The position numbers were made by a program, and so were the translations under genes. The notes below the pieces were generated by a model, which worked only from the letters and a program-made list of their open reading frames with translations, searched no databases and had not been told where the DNA came from. Positions 8,533 through 19,313 of a stretch of DNA of 64,000 bases are shown piece after piece. How positions within the stretch are numbered: the first letter of the stretch is position 1; each line of letters begins with the position of its first letter. Source of the stretch: Sulfitobacter maritimus (lineage in GTDB: Bacteria > Pseudomonadota > Alphaproteobacteria > Rhodobacterales > Rhodobacteraceae); the NCBI RefSeq assembly GCF_013346665.1, contig NZ_JABVBB010000028.1, positions 115,074 to 179,073 on the forward strand, given 5' to 3'.

Positions 8533-10281
8533 ATGGTGGATCTTTTCAGCGTCATGGCCCGCAGGGCTGCGGTTTTAAACCGCTGGCATGCGTGGCGGGC
8601 GACTCGCGGACAAGAACATACCACCAGCTTTATTGCCCAACCTGAGCCGCGCACTATTGGCTCTTTCGCGCGGGGTCGGCAGTTGCTTGCCGGGAAATAC
8701 CTTTTCGCGGGCAGCTTGATTACCGCACCAGACAAAGCGATGTGGGATTTGACCCCGCCCGATCCTGCCTATGCCGCCGCTCTGCACGGTTTTGCATGGC
8801 TCGACGATCTGGCGGCGGTGGGTGATGCTCGCGCCCGCGCAGCGGGGCAGGCATGGCTATGGGCGTGGATCGACCGCTTTGGGCGGGGACGCGGGCCGGG
8901 GTGGGCGCCGGCGCTTACGGGGCGGCGGCTCACCCGCTGGATCAACCACGCCTTGTTTCTACTGCGCGGCACCGAAGACGCGCAGAACGATGTTTTCTTT
9001 CGCTCCCTTCACCAGCAAACCCAGTTTTTGGCCAAGCGCTGGAAGGCTGCGCCGCCCGGCCTGCCGCGGTTCGAAGCCCTGACCGGGCTGCTTTACGCCG
9101 CGCTGTCGCTACAGGGGATGGAGCGCTTTGCCGACCCTGCAGTCAATGCGCTGGCGCTGGAATGTGCCAGCCAAATCGATGCCCAGGGCGGCTTGCCCAC
9201 GCGCAACCCAGAAGAACTCTTGGCTGTCTTTACCCTGCTGACTTGGACCGCTGCGGCTTTGAGCGATGCAGGGCGCAGCACGCCGACGGAGCATCTTGCT
9301 GCGATTGAACGGATCGCACCGACGCTGCGCAGTCTGCGCCATGCGGATGGTGCTTTGGCGCGGTTTCATGGGGGCGGGCGTGGCATGGAAGGGTGGCTCG
9401 ATCACGCTTTGGCCGCTGCCAAGGTTAAAACACGCCAACCAGATGGGCTGGCGATGGGCTATGCGCGACTCTCGGCCGGACGCACCAGCGTGATTGTCGA
9501 TGCCGCGCCCCCGCCACGCGGGGCAGCGTCGGACAATGCCCATGCCTCGACATTGGCGTTTGAACTGACCTCCGGGCGGCGGCCCTTGGTGGTGAACTGC
9601 GGCTCAGGCGCGTCTTTTGGGTTGGAATGGCGCCGTGCGGGGCGGGCCACGCCATCACATTCCGCATTGTCGCTCGTTGGTCATTCCAGCGCCCGTTTGG
9701 CGGAGCCGGACCGGCGGACCGGCCAAGAGGCGTTGGTCGACGGCCCGCGCCATGTGCCGGTGGAGATCGGGCAGACCGACGACGCACTGCGGTTTGAAGG
9801 CGGGCATGACGCCTATCTGCGCAGCCATGGCCTGACCCATGCGCGAAAACTGGATTTGACCTTCGACGGGCGCGGACTGACCGGAGAGGACATGCTGCTG
9901 GCGCTGGCGCCCGCCGAAAAGCGCCGCTTTGACAAGGTTCTCAAAGCGATCCCGCTGAAAGGTGTGCCTTTTGACATCCGTTTTCATCTGCACCCGGATG
10001 TGGATGCGACGGTCGACCTTGGCGGGTCGGCAATCTCAATGGCGCTGAAAAGCGGTGAGATTTGGGTGTTTCGCCATGATGGCACTCATAATCTATCTTT
10101 AGAAGCAGGGGTTTACCTTGAAGGCACCCGCCTGAAACCCCGCGCTGCGCAGCAGATTGTGCTCACCGGATACGCCATGAACTACGCGACAAGGGTGCGC
10201 TGGTCGTTGTCAAAAGCGCAGGAAACTGCGATTGGCGTGCGAGATTTGTCGATCGACGATCCCTATGCTGATGAAGACTGA
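8533..10281 (+). CDS. Heparinase II/III family protein
   Basis: A protein of about 582 residues with an N-terminal all-alpha toroid (roughly 60-320; motifs [34 protein letters not shown]) and a C-terminal beta-rich Hepar_II_III-type domain (roughly 320-560; [47 protein letters not shown]). Roseobacters commonly carry this heparinase II/III-like protein beside purH, and a polysaccharide lyase or envelope glycan role is inferred. No signal peptide is evident. I choose the ATG at 8533, with AGAGG upstream, over a TTG 39 bases earlier. purH follows after 16 bases, so the two are probably cotranscribed. Confidence 0.88.
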   Translation: MVDLFSVMARRAAVLNRWHAWRATRGQEHTTSFIAQPEPRTIGSFARGRQLLAGKYLFAGSLITAPDKAMWDLTPPDPAYAAALHGFAWLDDLAAVGDARARAAGQAWLWAWIDRFGRGRGPGWAPALTGRRLTRWINHALFLLRGTEDAQNDVFFRSLHQQTQFLAKRWKAAPPGLPRFEALTGLLYAALSLQGMERFADPAVNALALECASQIDAQGGLPTRNPEELLAVFTLLTWTAAALSDAGRSTPTEHLAAIERIAPTLRSLRHADGALARFHGGGRGMEGWLDHALAAAKVKTRQPDGLAMGYARLSAGRTSVIVDAAPPPRGAASDNAHASTLAFELTSGRRPLVVNCGSGASFGLEWRRAGRATPSHSALSLVGHSSARLAEPDRRTGQEALVDGPRHVPVEIGQTDDALRFEGGHDAYLRSHGLTHARKLDLTFDGRGLTGEDMLLALAPAEKRRFDKVLKAIPLKGVPFDIRFHLHPDVDATVDLGGSAISMALKSGEIWVFRHDGTHNLSLEAGVYLEGTRLKPRAAQQIVLTGYAMNYATRVRWSLSKAQETAIGVRDLSIDDPYADED

Positions 10282-10297
10282 CCAAGGAACCAGCCCC

Positions 10298-11884
10298 ATG
10301 CCCGACCTGCACCCGATCAAACGCGCTCTGCTTTCCGTCTCTGACAAGACCGGTCTTTTGGACCTTGGCCGCGCTCTGGCGGCGCGGGGCGTCGAACTGC
10401 TCAGCACCGGTGGCACCGCGAAAGCGCTGCGCGACGCGGGGCTTGAAGTGCTGGATGTGGCCGATGTGACGGGCTTTCCTGAGATGATGGACGGGCGCGT
10501 GAAAACGCTGCACCCGGTGGTCCACGGCGGTCTGCTGGCCCTGCGCGACAATGACGAACACGTCGGCGCGATGAATGAGCATAACATCGGCGCAATCGAT
10601 CTGGTGGTGGTGAACCTCTACCCGTTTGAGGAAACCGTCGCTAAGGGCGCGGAATACGCCGAGGTGATCGAGAATATCGACATCGGTGGCCCAGCGATGA
10701 TCCGTTCGGCGGCCAAGAACCACGGATTCGTCAACGTGGTGGTCGACGTCGAAGACTACGCCGAGGTGATCGCCGAGATGGAGGCCAACGACGGCCAGAC
10801 CAGCTACGCCCTGCGCCAGCGTCTTGCGCAAACCGCCTATGCCCGCACCGCCGCCTATGACACCGCCGTCAGCACTTGGATGGCCGAGCAGGTCGACGGC
10901 ACACCGCGTCGCCGGACCTTTGGCGGCACGCTTGCGCAGACCCTGCGCTATGGCGAGAACCCGCACCAGCAGGCGGCGTTCTACACCGATGGCTCCACCG
11001 CGCCCGGTCTGGCCAACGCTGTGCAGCATCAGGGCAAGGAACTGTCCTACAACAACATCAACGACACCGACGCGGCCTTTGCGCTGGTCAGCGAGTTCGA
11101 CCCCGCCGGTGGACCTGCCTGCGCGATCATCAAACACGCCAACCCCTGCGGCGTGGCGCGTGGCGAGACCATGCTGGAGGCCTATAAACGTGCTTTCGAC
11201 TGCGACCGCACCTCGGCTTTTGGCGGCATTATCGCGTTGAACCAGCCACTTGACGGCCCGACTGCCGAAGCCATCGCCGCGATCTTTACTGAAGTTGTTA
11301 TCGCCCCCGGTGCGGACGAGGACGCCAAGCGCATCTTTGCCGCCAAGAAGAACCTGCGGCTGTTGACCACCGAAGGTCTCGCCGACCCAGCCGCCGCCGC
11401 ACTGGCCGTGCGTCAGGTCTCGGGCGGGTTCTTGGTGCAGGACAAAGACGTGGGCCGCGTCAGCCGCGATGACCTGAAGGTCGTGACCAAACGCAAACCG
11501 TCGGATCAGGAATTGGACGACATGCTCTTTGCATGGACCGTGGCAAAACACGTCAAATCCAACGCAATCATCTACGTCAAAGACGGTGCCACAGTCGGCG
11601 TCGGCGCGGGCCAGATGAGCCGGGTGGACAGCACGCGCATCGCCGCGCGCAAGGCGCAGGATATGGCCGAAGTGATGGACATTGAAGCGCCACTGACCCA
11701 AGGCTCGGTCGTGGCTTCCGATGCCTTCTTCCCCTTTGCCGACGGTCTGATCACCGCAGCCGAGGCCGGTGCCACGGCGCTGATCCAGCCCGGCGGCTCC
11801 ATGCGCGATGACGAGGTGATCGCGGCAGCGGATGAGGCGGGCCTTGCCATGGTCTTCACCGGCATGCGCCACTTCCGGCACTAA
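10298..11884 (+). CDS. purH: Bifunctional AICAR formyltransferase / IMP cyclohydrolase
   Basis: Catalyses the last two steps of purine synthesis to IMP. The 528-residue protein has the normal family length. The MGS-fold cyclohydrolase domain spans about 1-200 ([47 protein letters not shown]). The transformylase domain covers the rest, with [14 protein letters not shown] and the catalytic region [11 protein letters not shown] containing the key Lys-His pair. The C-terminus [12 protein letters not shown] is conserved. The start at 10298 ([14 protein letters not shown]) matches the family; a longer in-frame start at 10232 would overlap the upstream gene. lspA follows after 15 bases. Confidence 0.98.
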   Translation: MPDLHPIKRALLSVSDKTGLLDLGRALAARGVELLSTGGTAKALRDAGLEVLDVADVTGFPEMMDGRVKTLHPVVHGGLLALRDNDEHVGAMNEHNIGAIDLVVVNLYPFEETVAKGAEYAEVIENIDIGGPAMIRSAAKNHGFVNVVVDVEDYAEVIAEMEANDGQTSYALRQRLAQTAYARTAAYDTAVSTWMAEQVDGTPRRRTFGGTLAQTLRYGENPHQQAAFYTDGSTAPGLANAVQHQGKELSYNNINDTDAAFALVSEFDPAGGPACAIIKHANPCGVARGETMLEAYKRAFDCDRTSAFGGIIALNQPLDGPTAEAIAAIFTEVVIAPGADEDAKRIFAAKKNLRLLTTEGLADPAAAALAVRQVSGGFLVQDKDVGRVSRDDLKVVTKRKPSDQELDDMLFAWTVAKHVKSNAIIYVKDGATVGVGAGQMSRVDSTRIAARKAQDMAEVMDIEAPLTQGSVVASDAFFPFADGLITAAEAGATALIQPGGSMRDDEVIAAADEAGLAMVFTGMRHFRH

Positions 11885-11899
11885 GCAAGAGGCAGCCCC

Positions 11900-12388
11900 A
11901 TGCGGATATTCGGCATCGCGGCCTTCGTGGCCTTTATGATCGACCAGATCAGCAAATACGTGGTCATACACATGATGGAGCTGGCACGCATCCGCTCCAT
12001 CGACGTGCTGCCCCCGGTGCTGAATTTCCGCTATGGTGAAAACCGGGGCATCAACTTTGGCCTTGGCGGCGACATGAGCCAATGGGTGCTGGTGCTGCTC
12101 GCGCTGGTGATTTGCACGGCGGTGACCGTTTGGCTCTGGCGCAGCCCGCAGGGCTGGTGGGCGGCGCTCAGTGGTGGGCTTTTGGTCGGCGGTGCGCTGG
12201 CCAATGTGGCGGATCGGTTGATCTATGGCTATGTGCTGGATTTCTTGAATAACTCCTGCTGTGGCATCAGTAATCCCTTTGTCTACAACCTCGCTGATGT
12301 CTTCATCTTTGCGGGCGCAATCGGTTTGATCCTCTTTACCGGAGACAGCAAACCCGCCGCCAAACGCCGGGGCAAAAAAGGTCAGTGA
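11900..12388 (+). CDS. lspA: Lipoprotein signal peptidase
   Basis: Inner-membrane aspartyl protease that cleaves signal peptides of diacylglyceryl-prolipoproteins. The 162-residue product has four predicted membrane helices and the two catalytic-Asp motifs NVADRLIYGYVLDFL and NLADVFIFAGAI. The first helix carries the DQISKYVV motif. The Lys/Arg-rich tail (AAKRRGKKG) is cytosolic. It lies 15 bases after purH and just before a lipoprotein gene that could be its substrate. Confidence 0.97.
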   Translation: MRIFGIAAFVAFMIDQISKYVVIHMMELARIRSIDVLPPVLNFRYGENRGINFGLGGDMSQWVLVLLALVICTAVTVWLWRSPQGWWAALSGGLLVGGALANVADRLIYGYVLDFLNNSCCGISNPFVYNLADVFIFAGAIGLILFTGDSKPAAKRRGKKGQ

Positions 12389-12439
12389 CATTGCCTGCCC
12401 GCCTGCGATATTGAGGGTCAGACCCCGAAAGGAGACACC

Positions 12440-12952
12440 ATGCGCCGCATTGCCCTCATCACCTTGATACCGCTGGCCCTCGCTGCCTGTAGCAATCAGG
12501 GGCTGCGCGACATTCGGTCGACATCTTCGGGGCCGGATGAGTTCATGATCAAACCGGTCAAGCCGCTGGAACAGCCCGACAGTTTCAGTTCTTTGCCGAC
12601 GCCGACACCGGGGCAGGCCAATCTGACGGACCGCTCTGCCGTGGCCGAAGGTGTGGCGGCATTTGGCGGGCGTCTGGACACCTCAAGCGGTATTCCGGCA
12701 AGTGATGCCGCACTGGTCCAGCAGGCCAGCCGACATGGCGTGCAGCCGGGTATTCGCGGCACATTGGCCCAAGCGGACGCCGAATTCCGTCAGCGCAAGG
12801 GCCGGTTCACGCAGTTCCGCATCGTGCCGGTAGACCGCTATGACCAAGCCTATAAGCGCCAAAAACTCGACGCCCATGCCGAAGCCGAGCGCTGGCGCAA
12901 GGCCGGGGCGCGCACGCCCTCTTACCCGCCACAAGACACACGTTTTCGCTAG
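12440..12952 (+). CDS. DUF3035 lipoprotein
   Basis: A 170-residue predicted lipoprotein. The signal peptide MRRIALITLIPLALAAC ends in a lipobox (LAAC, lipidated Cys17). The DUF3035 family pattern is visible in GPDEFMIKPVKPLEQPD followed by FSSLPTPTPGQANLTD. A C-terminal charged region follows (RWRKAGARTPSYPPQDTRFR). Function is unknown. It is found beside lspA and M16 peptidase genes in Rhodobacteraceae as far as I recall, which suggests an envelope role. The ribosome-binding site GAAAGGAG precedes the ATG. Confidence 0.9.
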   Translation: MRRIALITLIPLALAACSNQGLRDIRSTSSGPDEFMIKPVKPLEQPDSFSSLPTPTPGQANLTDRSAVAEGVAAFGGRLDTSSGIPASDAALVQQASRHGVQPGIRGTLAQADAEFRQRKGRFTQFRIVPVDRYDQAYKRQKLDAHAEAERWRKAGARTPSYPPQDTRFR

Positions 12953-13016
12953 GCTTCTTGAATGTTGCGTCAGACCGCGTAGGTAAGGCGGGACGCGACA
13001 TTTTCGAGGACATGCA

Positions 13017-14357
13017 ATGATCCGACTGCCGATGCTGGCGGCCCTGGTGGCGACGCTCTTTACAGCCCCTCTTGCGCAGGCGCGCGCGAATGAGGCGGTA
13101 ACCCATTTCACCCTCGATAACGGTATGGAAGTGGTGGTCGTCGAAGATCACCGCGCCCCGGTCGTACAACAGATGGTCTGGTACCGCGCCGGTTCCGCCG
13201 ATGAGCCGAAAGGGTCTTCCGGTGTGGCACATTTCCTTGAACACCTCCTGTTCAAAGCAACGGATAAGCTGGAAGCAGGCGAATTCTCCGCCACTGTCGC
13301 GGCCAATGGCGGGCGCGACAATGCGTTTACCAGCTACGACTACACCGCCTATTATCAGCGCGTGGCGGCAGACCGGCTTGGGCTGATGATGGAGATGGAA
13401 GCCGACCGGATGAAGAACATCCGCCTGACCCCGGAAAATATCCGCACCGAACGCGATGTGATCCTCGAAGAGCGCAACCAGCGGACCGAGAACAACCCTG
13501 CGGCTCTCTTCAGCGAGCAACTCAATGCCGCGCAATATCTCAACCACCGCTACGGCGTGCCGATCATCGGCTGGAAACATGAGATGGAGGAGCTGGACCT
13601 CGAAGACGCGCTGTCTTTCTATGAGCTCTACTACTCGCCGAATAACGCCATTCTGGTGGTCTCAGGTGATGTCACGCCGGATGAGGTGCGCGAACTGGCC
13701 GAGGCGACCTATGGCCAAATCCCTGCAAACCCCGATTTGCCCGAACGCCTTCGCACAGAGGAGCCGCCGCAGATCGCGGAGCGCCGCTTGACCTACCGTG
13801 ACGCCCGCGTGGCACAGCCCTATGTACGCCGCTCCTATCTGGCCCAAGAACGCGACAGCGGCGCGCAGGAAGAAGCGGCGGCCCTGCTGTTGCTGAGCGA
13901 ATTGCTGGGTGGCGGGACGACTTCCTATCTCAACGAAAAGCTGCAATTCGACAAACAGATCGCCACCTATACCGGTGCCTTCTACAAAGCCGATACGCTG
14001 GACGATACGACCTTCGATCTGGTTGTCTTGCCTGTGCCGGGTGTCAGCCTCGAAGACGCCGAAGCGGCAATGGACGCGGCCCTGGCCGAGTTCATGGAAG
14101 AAGGCGTGGACCCTGAGCATCTTGAGCGCATCAAAGCGCAGTTACGCGCCGATCAAATCTACGCCCGTGACGATGCTGACCGGGTGGCGCACCGCTATGG
14201 CTCGGCGCTGGCGATTGGGCTGACGGTAGAGGATGTGCAGGCTTGGCCTGATGTGCTGCAAGCCGTCACGGCCAAGGACATCATGCAGGCCGCCCGCGAT
14301 GTATTTCACAAACCCGCATCGGTCACCGGATGGCTGATGAAGGAGGACGCGCAATGA
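13017..14357 (+). CDS. M16 family zinc metallopeptidase (active subunit)
   Basis: A 446-residue insulinase/PqqL-like peptidase. A signal peptide spans residues 1-22 (ATLFTAPLAQA), so it is likely periplasmic. The inverted zinc motif HxxEH is present as HFLEH at residues 72-76, with the downstream Glu in the helix MMEMEADRMKNIRLTPENI. The second half (about 200-440) is the M16_C domain (LSELLGGGTTSYLNEKL). The next gene encodes the paired non-catalytic M16 protein, overlapping by 4 bases (ATGA), so the two probably form a heterodimeric protease as in other bacterial M16B pairs. Confidence 0.95.
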   Translation: MIRLPMLAALVATLFTAPLAQARANEAVTHFTLDNGMEVVVVEDHRAPVVQQMVWYRAGSADEPKGSSGVAHFLEHLLFKATDKLEAGEFSATVAANGGRDNAFTSYDYTAYYQRVAADRLGLMMEMEADRMKNIRLTPENIRTERDVILEERNQRTENNPAALFSEQLNAAQYLNHRYGVPIIGWKHEMEELDLEDALSFYELYYSPNNAILVVSGDVTPDEVRELAEATYGQIPANPDLPERLRTEEPPQIAERRLTYRDARVAQPYVRRSYLAQERDSGAQEEAAALLLLSELLGGGTTSYLNEKLQFDKQIATYTGAFYKADTLDDTTFDLVVLPVPGVSLEDAEAAMDAALAEFMEEGVDPEHLERIKAQLRADQIYARDDADRVAHRYGSALAIGLTVEDVQAWPDVLQAVTAKDIMQAARDVFHKPASVTGWLMKEDAQ

Positions 14358-15676
14358 GACTGATCTACGCCCTGATCCTGACCTGCCTCGCGGCGCTGCC
14401 CGCCCGTGCTGAGGTCGACATTCAGTCCGTCACCAGCCCCGGCGGCATCACGGCTTGGCTGGTAGAGGAACACTCGATCCCCTTCGTTGCCTTGGAAATT
14501 CGCTTTCGCGGCGGTGCGTCACTTGACGCCCCTGGCAAACGCGGCGCGATTAATCTGATGACGGGCCTGTTGGAAGAGGGCGCAGGCGACATGGATGCCC
14601 GCGCTTTCAGCCGGGAAACCGAAGCGCTGGCAACCTCGTTCGGCTTTGATGTCTCTGATGACGCGCTGTCGATCTCGGCCCGTTTCCTGACCGAGAACCG
14701 CGAAGCCTCCATCGCCCTGCTGCGCGCCGCCTTGATGGAGCCGCGTTTCGATGCTGACGCTATTGAGCGGGTGCGCGGGCAGGTGATCGCCAACATCAAG
14801 TCGAACCAGAAAGACCCCAATAAGATCGCCAGTCAGACCTTCGACAAGATCGCCTTCGGGGATCATCCCTACGGTAGTTCCCTGAACGGCACCCTTGAAT
14901 CGGTGGCAGCACTCACCCGCGATGACCTGCTAGAGGCCCATCGCAACGTCTTGGCCCGCGACCGCATTTACGTGGGTGCTGTCGGTGACATTACGCCAGA
15001 GGAGCTTGGAAATCTGCTTGACGACCTGCTGGGCGACCTGCCTGCCGAGGGCGCCGCCATGCCGCCCCGCGCCGAGGTTGATATTCCTCCCGGCACAACG
15101 CTTGTCGATTTTGCCACGCCGCAATCGGTGGCGATCTTTGGCCAGCCCGGCATCGCGCAGGACGACCCCGATTGGTTCGCCGCTACGGTTCTGAACCGCG
15201 TGCTTGGCGGCGGTGGCTTTGAATCCCGCCTGATGACCGAGGTGCGCGAGAAACGCGGGCTGACCTACGGTGTTTACTCCTACCTCATGCCGCGCGATCT
15301 GGCCGAGACCTATCTTGGTTCTGTCAGTTCTGCCAATGACCGTATTGCCGAGGCGATCGAGGTTATTCGCGCCGAGTGGGCGAAAGCCGCCGAGGAAGGC
15401 ATCACCCAAGAGGAGCTTGAGGCCGCCAAAACCTACATCACCGGCGCCTATCCACTGCGTTTTGATGGCAACGCACCGATTGCCAATATTCTGGTGGGGA
15501 TGCAGATGCTTGGCCTGCCCATCGACTATATCGCCACCCGCAATGACAAGGTCGACGCAGTGACGCTGGACGACGTCAAGCGCGTGGCGGGCGACTTGTT
15601 GGAGCCGGATAACCTGCATTTCGTCGTGGTCGGCCAGCCTGAAGGGCTAGACGCCACACCGACCCCGCAAAACTAA
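14354..15676 (+). CDS. M16 family peptidase-like protein, non-catalytic partner
   Basis: A 440-residue M16 protein starting at the ATG at 14354. A signal peptide runs to about residue 20 (LAALPARA). At the position of the zinc motif it reads INLMTGLLEEGAGD, lacking HxxEH, so it cannot bind zinc in the usual way. The C-terminal domain is well kept (GGGFESRLMTEVREKRGLTYGVYSYL, where the Arg and Tyr of the partner substrate-binding motif are visible). Such subunits complete the chamber of the active M16 subunit encoded just upstream with a 4-base overlap. A strong terminator follows the stop. Confidence 0.94.
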   Translation: MRLIYALILTCLAALPARAEVDIQSVTSPGGITAWLVEEHSIPFVALEIRFRGGASLDAPGKRGAINLMTGLLEEGAGDMDARAFSRETEALATSFGFDVSDDALSISARFLTENREASIALLRAALMEPRFDADAIERVRGQVIANIKSNQKDPNKIASQTFDKIAFGDHPYGSSLNGTLESVAALTRDDLLEAHRNVLARDRIYVGAVGDITPEELGNLLDDLLGDLPAEGAAMPPRAEVDIPPGTTLVDFATPQSVAIFGQPGIAQDDPDWFAATVLNRVLGGGGFESRLMTEVREKRGLTYGVYSYLMPRDLAETYLGSVSSANDRIAEAIEVIRAEWAKAAEEGITQEELEAAKTYITGAYPLRFDGNAPIANILVGMQMLGLPIDYIATRNDKVDAVTLDDVKRVAGDLLEPDNLHFVVVGQPEGLDATPTPQN

Positions 15677-15678
15677 CG

Positions 15679-15711
15679 AAAAACGCCGCCCTTGACCGGG
15701 GCGGCGTTTTT
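15679..15711. terminator. Bidirectional rho-independent terminator
   Basis: A 13-bp perfect stem (AAAAACGCCGCCC at 15679-15691 with its complement at 15699-15711) and a 7-base loop, with T-runs on both strands. It lies between the convergent M16 operon and the aldehyde dehydrogenase gene and can serve both. Confidence 0.88.
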
Positions 15712-15732
15712 GACTGGTGTCAGCATCTGGCG

Positions 15733-18078
15733 TTATTCGCCGTAAGGCACCCAGATGTTCTTGACCTCCGTCGCGGCCTGCAGGAACGCATGCCCCGCGC
15801 CTTCAGCCCCGAACCAATCGCGCGCCATGCCGTGGTTCACCCAACTCCGCTTGATGTTGCTCGCCGCGCCCTTTTCGACCACGCCGGAAAGCTCCGCCGC
15901 GCCGAAACACCAAACCGCATCCACATCCATATGCCGCGCCAAAGGCTTTGCCACATCGGCCTGCGGCCCGGTCAGGATATTCACCACCCCGGCGGGCACG
16001 TCCGAAGTCTCCAACACCTGCACGAAATCTGTTGCCGCCAGTGGGAAAGGCTCGCTGGCCGAGAGGATCACCCGGTTGCCCATAGCAATCGCTGGGGCCA
16101 TGCAAGAGATCAGCCCCAACAGCGGCGCCTCGGCCGGGCAAAGCGCCCCGATCACGCCCACAGGCTCTTTCATCGCCAGCGCCACGCCGCGGATCGGCAC
16201 CCCATGCACTTGCCCGTCATATTTGTCGGCCCAAGCGGCATAGGTGAAGAGCCGGTCAATGGCCGCATCAACCTCCTTGCGACCAATCTTTGTTCCCTGC
16301 ATCGCGTCCAAACGCGCCGCAAATTCATCGCCCCGCGCAGAAAGGTTTTCGGCAATGTAATACAGGATCTGTGCCCGCAAATGACCGCTCGTCTTGGACC
16401 AGCCCTTGGCCGCCTGTGCCGCCTCAACCGCGTTGCGCACATCCTTGCGGTTGGCGAGGCTCACATGCCCCAGCAGCCCGCCGGATTTGCCCCAAATCGG
16501 TGCGGAATAGCCCCCATCGGGCCGCGCCTGTTTGCCACCGATGTAAAGCTTCGCCGTGCGGTCAATCTCGTCTTCGGGCGCTCCTTCACCAGTGAAGGGC
16601 TCGATCTCCTTCAACGGCTTCGCAGACGTCTTCGGCTTGGTATACCCCGCCAGACCTTCCCAACCGCCTTCACGGCCAAAGCCACTCTCGCGCTTGCCGC
16701 CAAAGCCCGCTGCGGCGTCCATCATATTGGTGCCATTGACCCAAACGATCCCGGTCTCTAACTGCGGCGCAATATCGAGCGCGAGGTTCACATTCTCGGT
16801 CCAGACCGTCGCCGCCAGCCCATAGCGCGTGTTATTGGCAAGCTGTACCGCCTCGCCGGGCGTGCGGAAGGTAGTCGAGACCAGCACCGGGCCAAAAATC
16901 TCTTCCTGCATCAAGGTATCCGCGGGATTCAGCCCGGTGATCAATGTCGGCGGATAGAAACACCCATTCTCCGGCATCTCCCCTGGCGTCACAAAACGCT
17001 CTCCTGCGGTATTGGCCGCCACCATCTCGCTGACGCGCTTATACTGCACCGGGTCAACCAGTGCGCCCACGTCGATGCTCTTGTCGAGCGGATCACCGAT
17101 GCGCAGCTTTTCCATCCGCGTTCGCAGCTTGGCATAGAAACGATCCGCAACCGGTTCATGCACCAAAAGCCGCGACCCCGCACAGCAGACCTGCCCCTGA
17201 TTGAACCAAATCGCATCGACCAAGCCTTCAACAGCACTGTCCAAATCAGCGTCATCAAAAACGATGTAGGGCGACTTGCCCCCCAACTCCAACGTCAACG
17301 CTTTGCCGGACCCGGCTGTCGCCTCGCGAATGCGGCGGCCCACGGCGGTGGAGCCGGTAAAGGCGATCTTGTCGATATCCTCATGCCCCACGATCATCTC
17401 GCCCACCGCCCCATCGCCGGTGACAATATTGACCACACCCTTCGGCAGCCCCGCCTGACGGCAAATATCCGCAAAGAGCAACGCCGTCAGCGAAGTATAT
17501 TCCGCAGGCTTTAATACGACTGTATTGCCCATCGCCAGCGCCGGCGCGATTTTCCATGCCAGCATCAGCAGCGGGAAGTTCCACGGAATGATCTGCCCGC
17601 AAACTCCAAGGGCCTGCGCATCGGGCAGCTCGCTCTCCATCAGCTGCGCCATGCCCGCGTGATAATAGAAATGCCGCTGGGCCAAAGGCACATCAATATC
17701 CCGCGCCTCACGAATGGGCTTGCCGTTGTCGAGCACCTCAAGCACCGCAAAGAGCCGCGCATGTTTCTGCAACAGCCGCGCCAGCGCATAGATATGCCGC
17801 GCCCGGCCATGGCCGCCCAGCTTCTCCCACTTCGGCTGTGCCTTACGCGCCGCTTTCACCGCAGCATCCACATCGCCCTGAGTTGCCTGCGTCAGGCTCG
17901 CCAACACCTCCCCCGTCGCCGGGTTCGTGCTGTCAAAGCCTTCGCCCGGCGCGGTGAAGGCCCCATCAATGAAATGACCAAAACGCCCGCCCTGATCCAC
18001 GATCCACGCCAGCGCATCTGCCGCCGATTCCGGGGCTGGCCCGTATTCCATGCTCTCAAAAATCTCGGACACGCTCAT
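15733..18078 (-). CDS. Bidomain aldehyde dehydrogenase, ALDH16-like
   Basis: A 781-residue fusion of two ALDH domains. The first (about 35-490) is complete: PWNFP (Asn167), Glu264 in ELGGKSP and the nucleophile Cys298 in GQVCCAG. The second (about 500-781) begins [20 protein letters not shown]. It keeps the nucleotide-fold part but has no catalytic Cys/Glu motif, so it is a degenerate structural domain. This is the ALDH16 architecture; a roseobacter-group member is known to be active with the tandem domain helping assembly. I choose the ATG at 18078 ([13 protein letters not shown]), with AAGGATGAAGG upstream, over a TTG at 18117. It follows deoC, so acetaldehyde from the DeoC reaction is a plausible substrate. 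Confidence 0.94.
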   Translation of the reverse strand: MSVSEIFESMEYGPAPESAADALAWIVDQGGRFGHFIDGAFTAPGEGFDSTNPATGEVLASLTQATQGDVDAAVKAARKAQPKWEKLGGHGRARHIYALARLLQKHARLFAVLEVLDNGKPIREARDIDVPLAQRHFYYHAGMAQLMESELPDAQALGVCGQIIPWNFPLLMLAWKIAPALAMGNTVVLKPAEYTSLTALLFADICRQAGLPKGVVNIVTGDGAVGEMIVGHEDIDKIAFTGSTAVGRRIREATAGSGKALTLELGGKSPYIVFDDADLDSAVEGLVDAIWFNQGQVCCAGSRLLVHEPVADRFYAKLRTRMEKLRIGDPLDKSIDVGALVDPVQYKRVSEMVAANTAGERFVTPGEMPENGCFYPPTLITGLNPADTLMQEEIFGPVLVSTTFRTPGEAVQLANNTRYGLAATVWTENVNLALDIAPQLETGIVWVNGTNMMDAAAGFGGKRESGFGREGGWEGLAGYTKPKTSAKPLKEIEPFTGEGAPEDEIDRTAKLYIGGKQARPDGGYSAPIWGKSGGLLGHVSLANRKDVRNAVEAAQAAKGWSKTSGHLRAQILYYIAENLSARGDEFAARLDAMQGTKIGRKEVDAAIDRLFTYAAWADKYDGQVHGVPIRGVALAMKEPVGVIGALCPAEAPLLGLISCMAPAIAMGNRVILSASEPFPLAATDFVQVLETSDVPAGVVNILTGPQADVAKPLARHMDVDAVWCFGAAELSGVVEKGAASNIKRSWVNHGMARDWFGAEGAGHAFLQAATEVKNIWVPYGE

Positions 18079-18122
18079 GCCTTCATCCTTTTTCAAATAC
18101 CGTCCCAAAGCCTGCAACGGGC

Positions 18123-19136
18123 TCAGGCGGTCGCGTGACGGTAAGCCGCCGAATAGTTGCCGGTCACATGGTGCTCCAACTGCCGCTCAATATCGCCCAA
18201 GAGCGACGAGGCGCCAAAGCGGAACAGGTTAGGCTGCAACCAACGGTCGCCCAGCTCTTCCTTCATCAGTGCCAGATAGGTGATCGCATCCTTGGCTTTT
18301 GAGATACCGCCCGCCGGCTTATAGCCCACACGCACGCCGGTGCGTTCATAATACTCACGGATCGCGCGGATCATCACGAGGCTGACGGGCAGGGTGGCGT
18401 TGACGCTTTCCTTGCCGGTCGAGGTCTTGATGAAATCTGCTCCTGCCATCATGCAAACCAGTGACGCCCGCGCGACGTTGCGCAGCGAGCCAAGCTCACC
18501 CGTGGCGAGGATCGCTTTCACATGGGCCTCGCCGCAGGCTTCGCGAAAGGCGCGCATTTCGTCGTAAAGCGCCTGCCAGTCGCCCGAGAGCACGTGGCGG
18601 CGCGAGATCACAATGTCGATCTCAGTCGCCCCCGCGTCCACGCTCATCTCAATCTCGCGGATGCGCAGTTCCAGCGGCGACAGCCCAGCGGGAAAGCCGG
18701 TAGAGACAGCGGCAATGGGGATATTGGTCCCTTCCAGCGCCCGGCGCGCGGCGGGGATCATCTCGTGATAGACACAGACCGCGCCGGTGGTGATTGGCCC
18801 CATGCCAAGCGCGTCAAGAATGGCGGGCGCAACCGGTTGACGCGCCTTGGCGCAGAGCCGCTCAACCCGGCGGGCCGTATCGTCGCCCGACAGGGTGGTC
18901 AGGTCGATACAGGTCACCGCGCGGAGCAGCCAGGCCGCCTGATGGTCCTTTTTTAACGAACGACGCGCGGGCAGGGATGCGGCGCGGCGTTCAATTGCTG
19001 ATGTATTCGCCTGCACGCTGCGCAGCCACTCCATATCAAGCGGCATCGGCTCCACGCGGGGTTCTGTCACCTGAGGCAGATGTCCGGTCGCGCCGGTTTC
19101 ACGCGTGCTGCCTTGCAAAGTCGTCTGGGTGGCCAT
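18123..19136 (-). CDS. deoC: Deoxyribose-phosphate aldolase
   Basis: Class I aldolase splitting 2-deoxyribose-5-phosphate into glyceraldehyde-3-phosphate and acetaldehyde. It has 337 residues from the ATG at 19136 (MATQTTLQGSTRETG), preceded by GGAGAG. That is longer than the short ~220-residue bacterial form and matches the long DeoC type. The Schiff-base lysine lies in DFIKTSTGKES, and GVRVGYKPAGGISKAKDAI is the second conserved lysine region. The aldehyde dehydrogenase gene follows about 45 bases downstream. The pair would convert deoxynucleoside carbon to glyceraldehyde-3-phosphate and acetate. Confidence 0.95.
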   Translation of the reverse strand: MATQTTLQGSTRETGATGHLPQVTEPRVEPMPLDMEWLRSVQANTSAIERRAASLPARRSLKKDHQAAWLLRAVTCIDLTTLSGDDTARRVERLCAKARQPVAPAILDALGMGPITTGAVCVYHEMIPAARRALEGTNIPIAAVSTGFPAGLSPLELRIREIEMSVDAGATEIDIVISRRHVLSGDWQALYDEMRAFREACGEAHVKAILATGELGSLRNVARASLVCMMAGADFIKTSTGKESVNATLPVSLVMIRAIREYYERTGVRVGYKPAGGISKAKDAITYLALMKEELGDRWLQPNLFRFGASSLLGDIERQLEHHVTGNYSAAYRHATA

Positions 19137-19259
19137 CGGGGTCTCTCCGGTTTGGTCAGACGGGCAAAGTGCCATGGGGCAGGGGCCAAAGCAAGCGACG
19201 CTGACCCCGCGTTACGCCGCAGTTTCTGCAAGAATTCGCGCAGATGCTGCAATTGTTAA

Positions 19260-19303
19260 TGAGAATGACTCTCAACTGTTGACTTTGTTGAGAATGAGTC
19301 GCA
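19260..19303 (+). promoter_or_regulatory. Two tandem operator-like palindromes (Fur/Mur/Zur-family type)
   Basis: TGAGAATGACTCTCA at 19260-19274 is a 7-1-7 imperfect palindrome with 6 of 7 positions symmetric. TGAGAATGAGTCGCA at 19289-19303 repeats the left arm exactly, with 5 of 7 symmetric. Their centres are 29 bases apart, and they flank and overlap the likely core promoter of the metal ABC operon. The layout suits repression by a metal-responsive Fur-superfamily regulator (Mur, Zur or Fur); which one is not decidable from sequence. Confidence 0.6.
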
Positions 19304-19308
19304 CATAT
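19279..19308 (+). promoter_or_regulatory. Candidate core promoter of the metal ABC operon, leaderless
   Basis: TTGACT (19279-19284) and ACATAT (19303-19308) are spaced by 18 bases. A start site 6-8 bases after the -10 would fall at about 19314-19316, on the ATG itself. No Shine-Dalgarno-like sequence precedes that ATG. The -10 overlaps the end of the second operator-like repeat. Confidence 0.4.
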
Positions 19309-19313
19309 TTTCC

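Noticed and set aside
10163..12391. A 742-codon minus-strand open frame opposite purH and lspA
   Set aside because: It is antisense to two certain genes, rich in His/Arg/Gln, has no recognisable domain, and is a typical artefact of high GC third positions.
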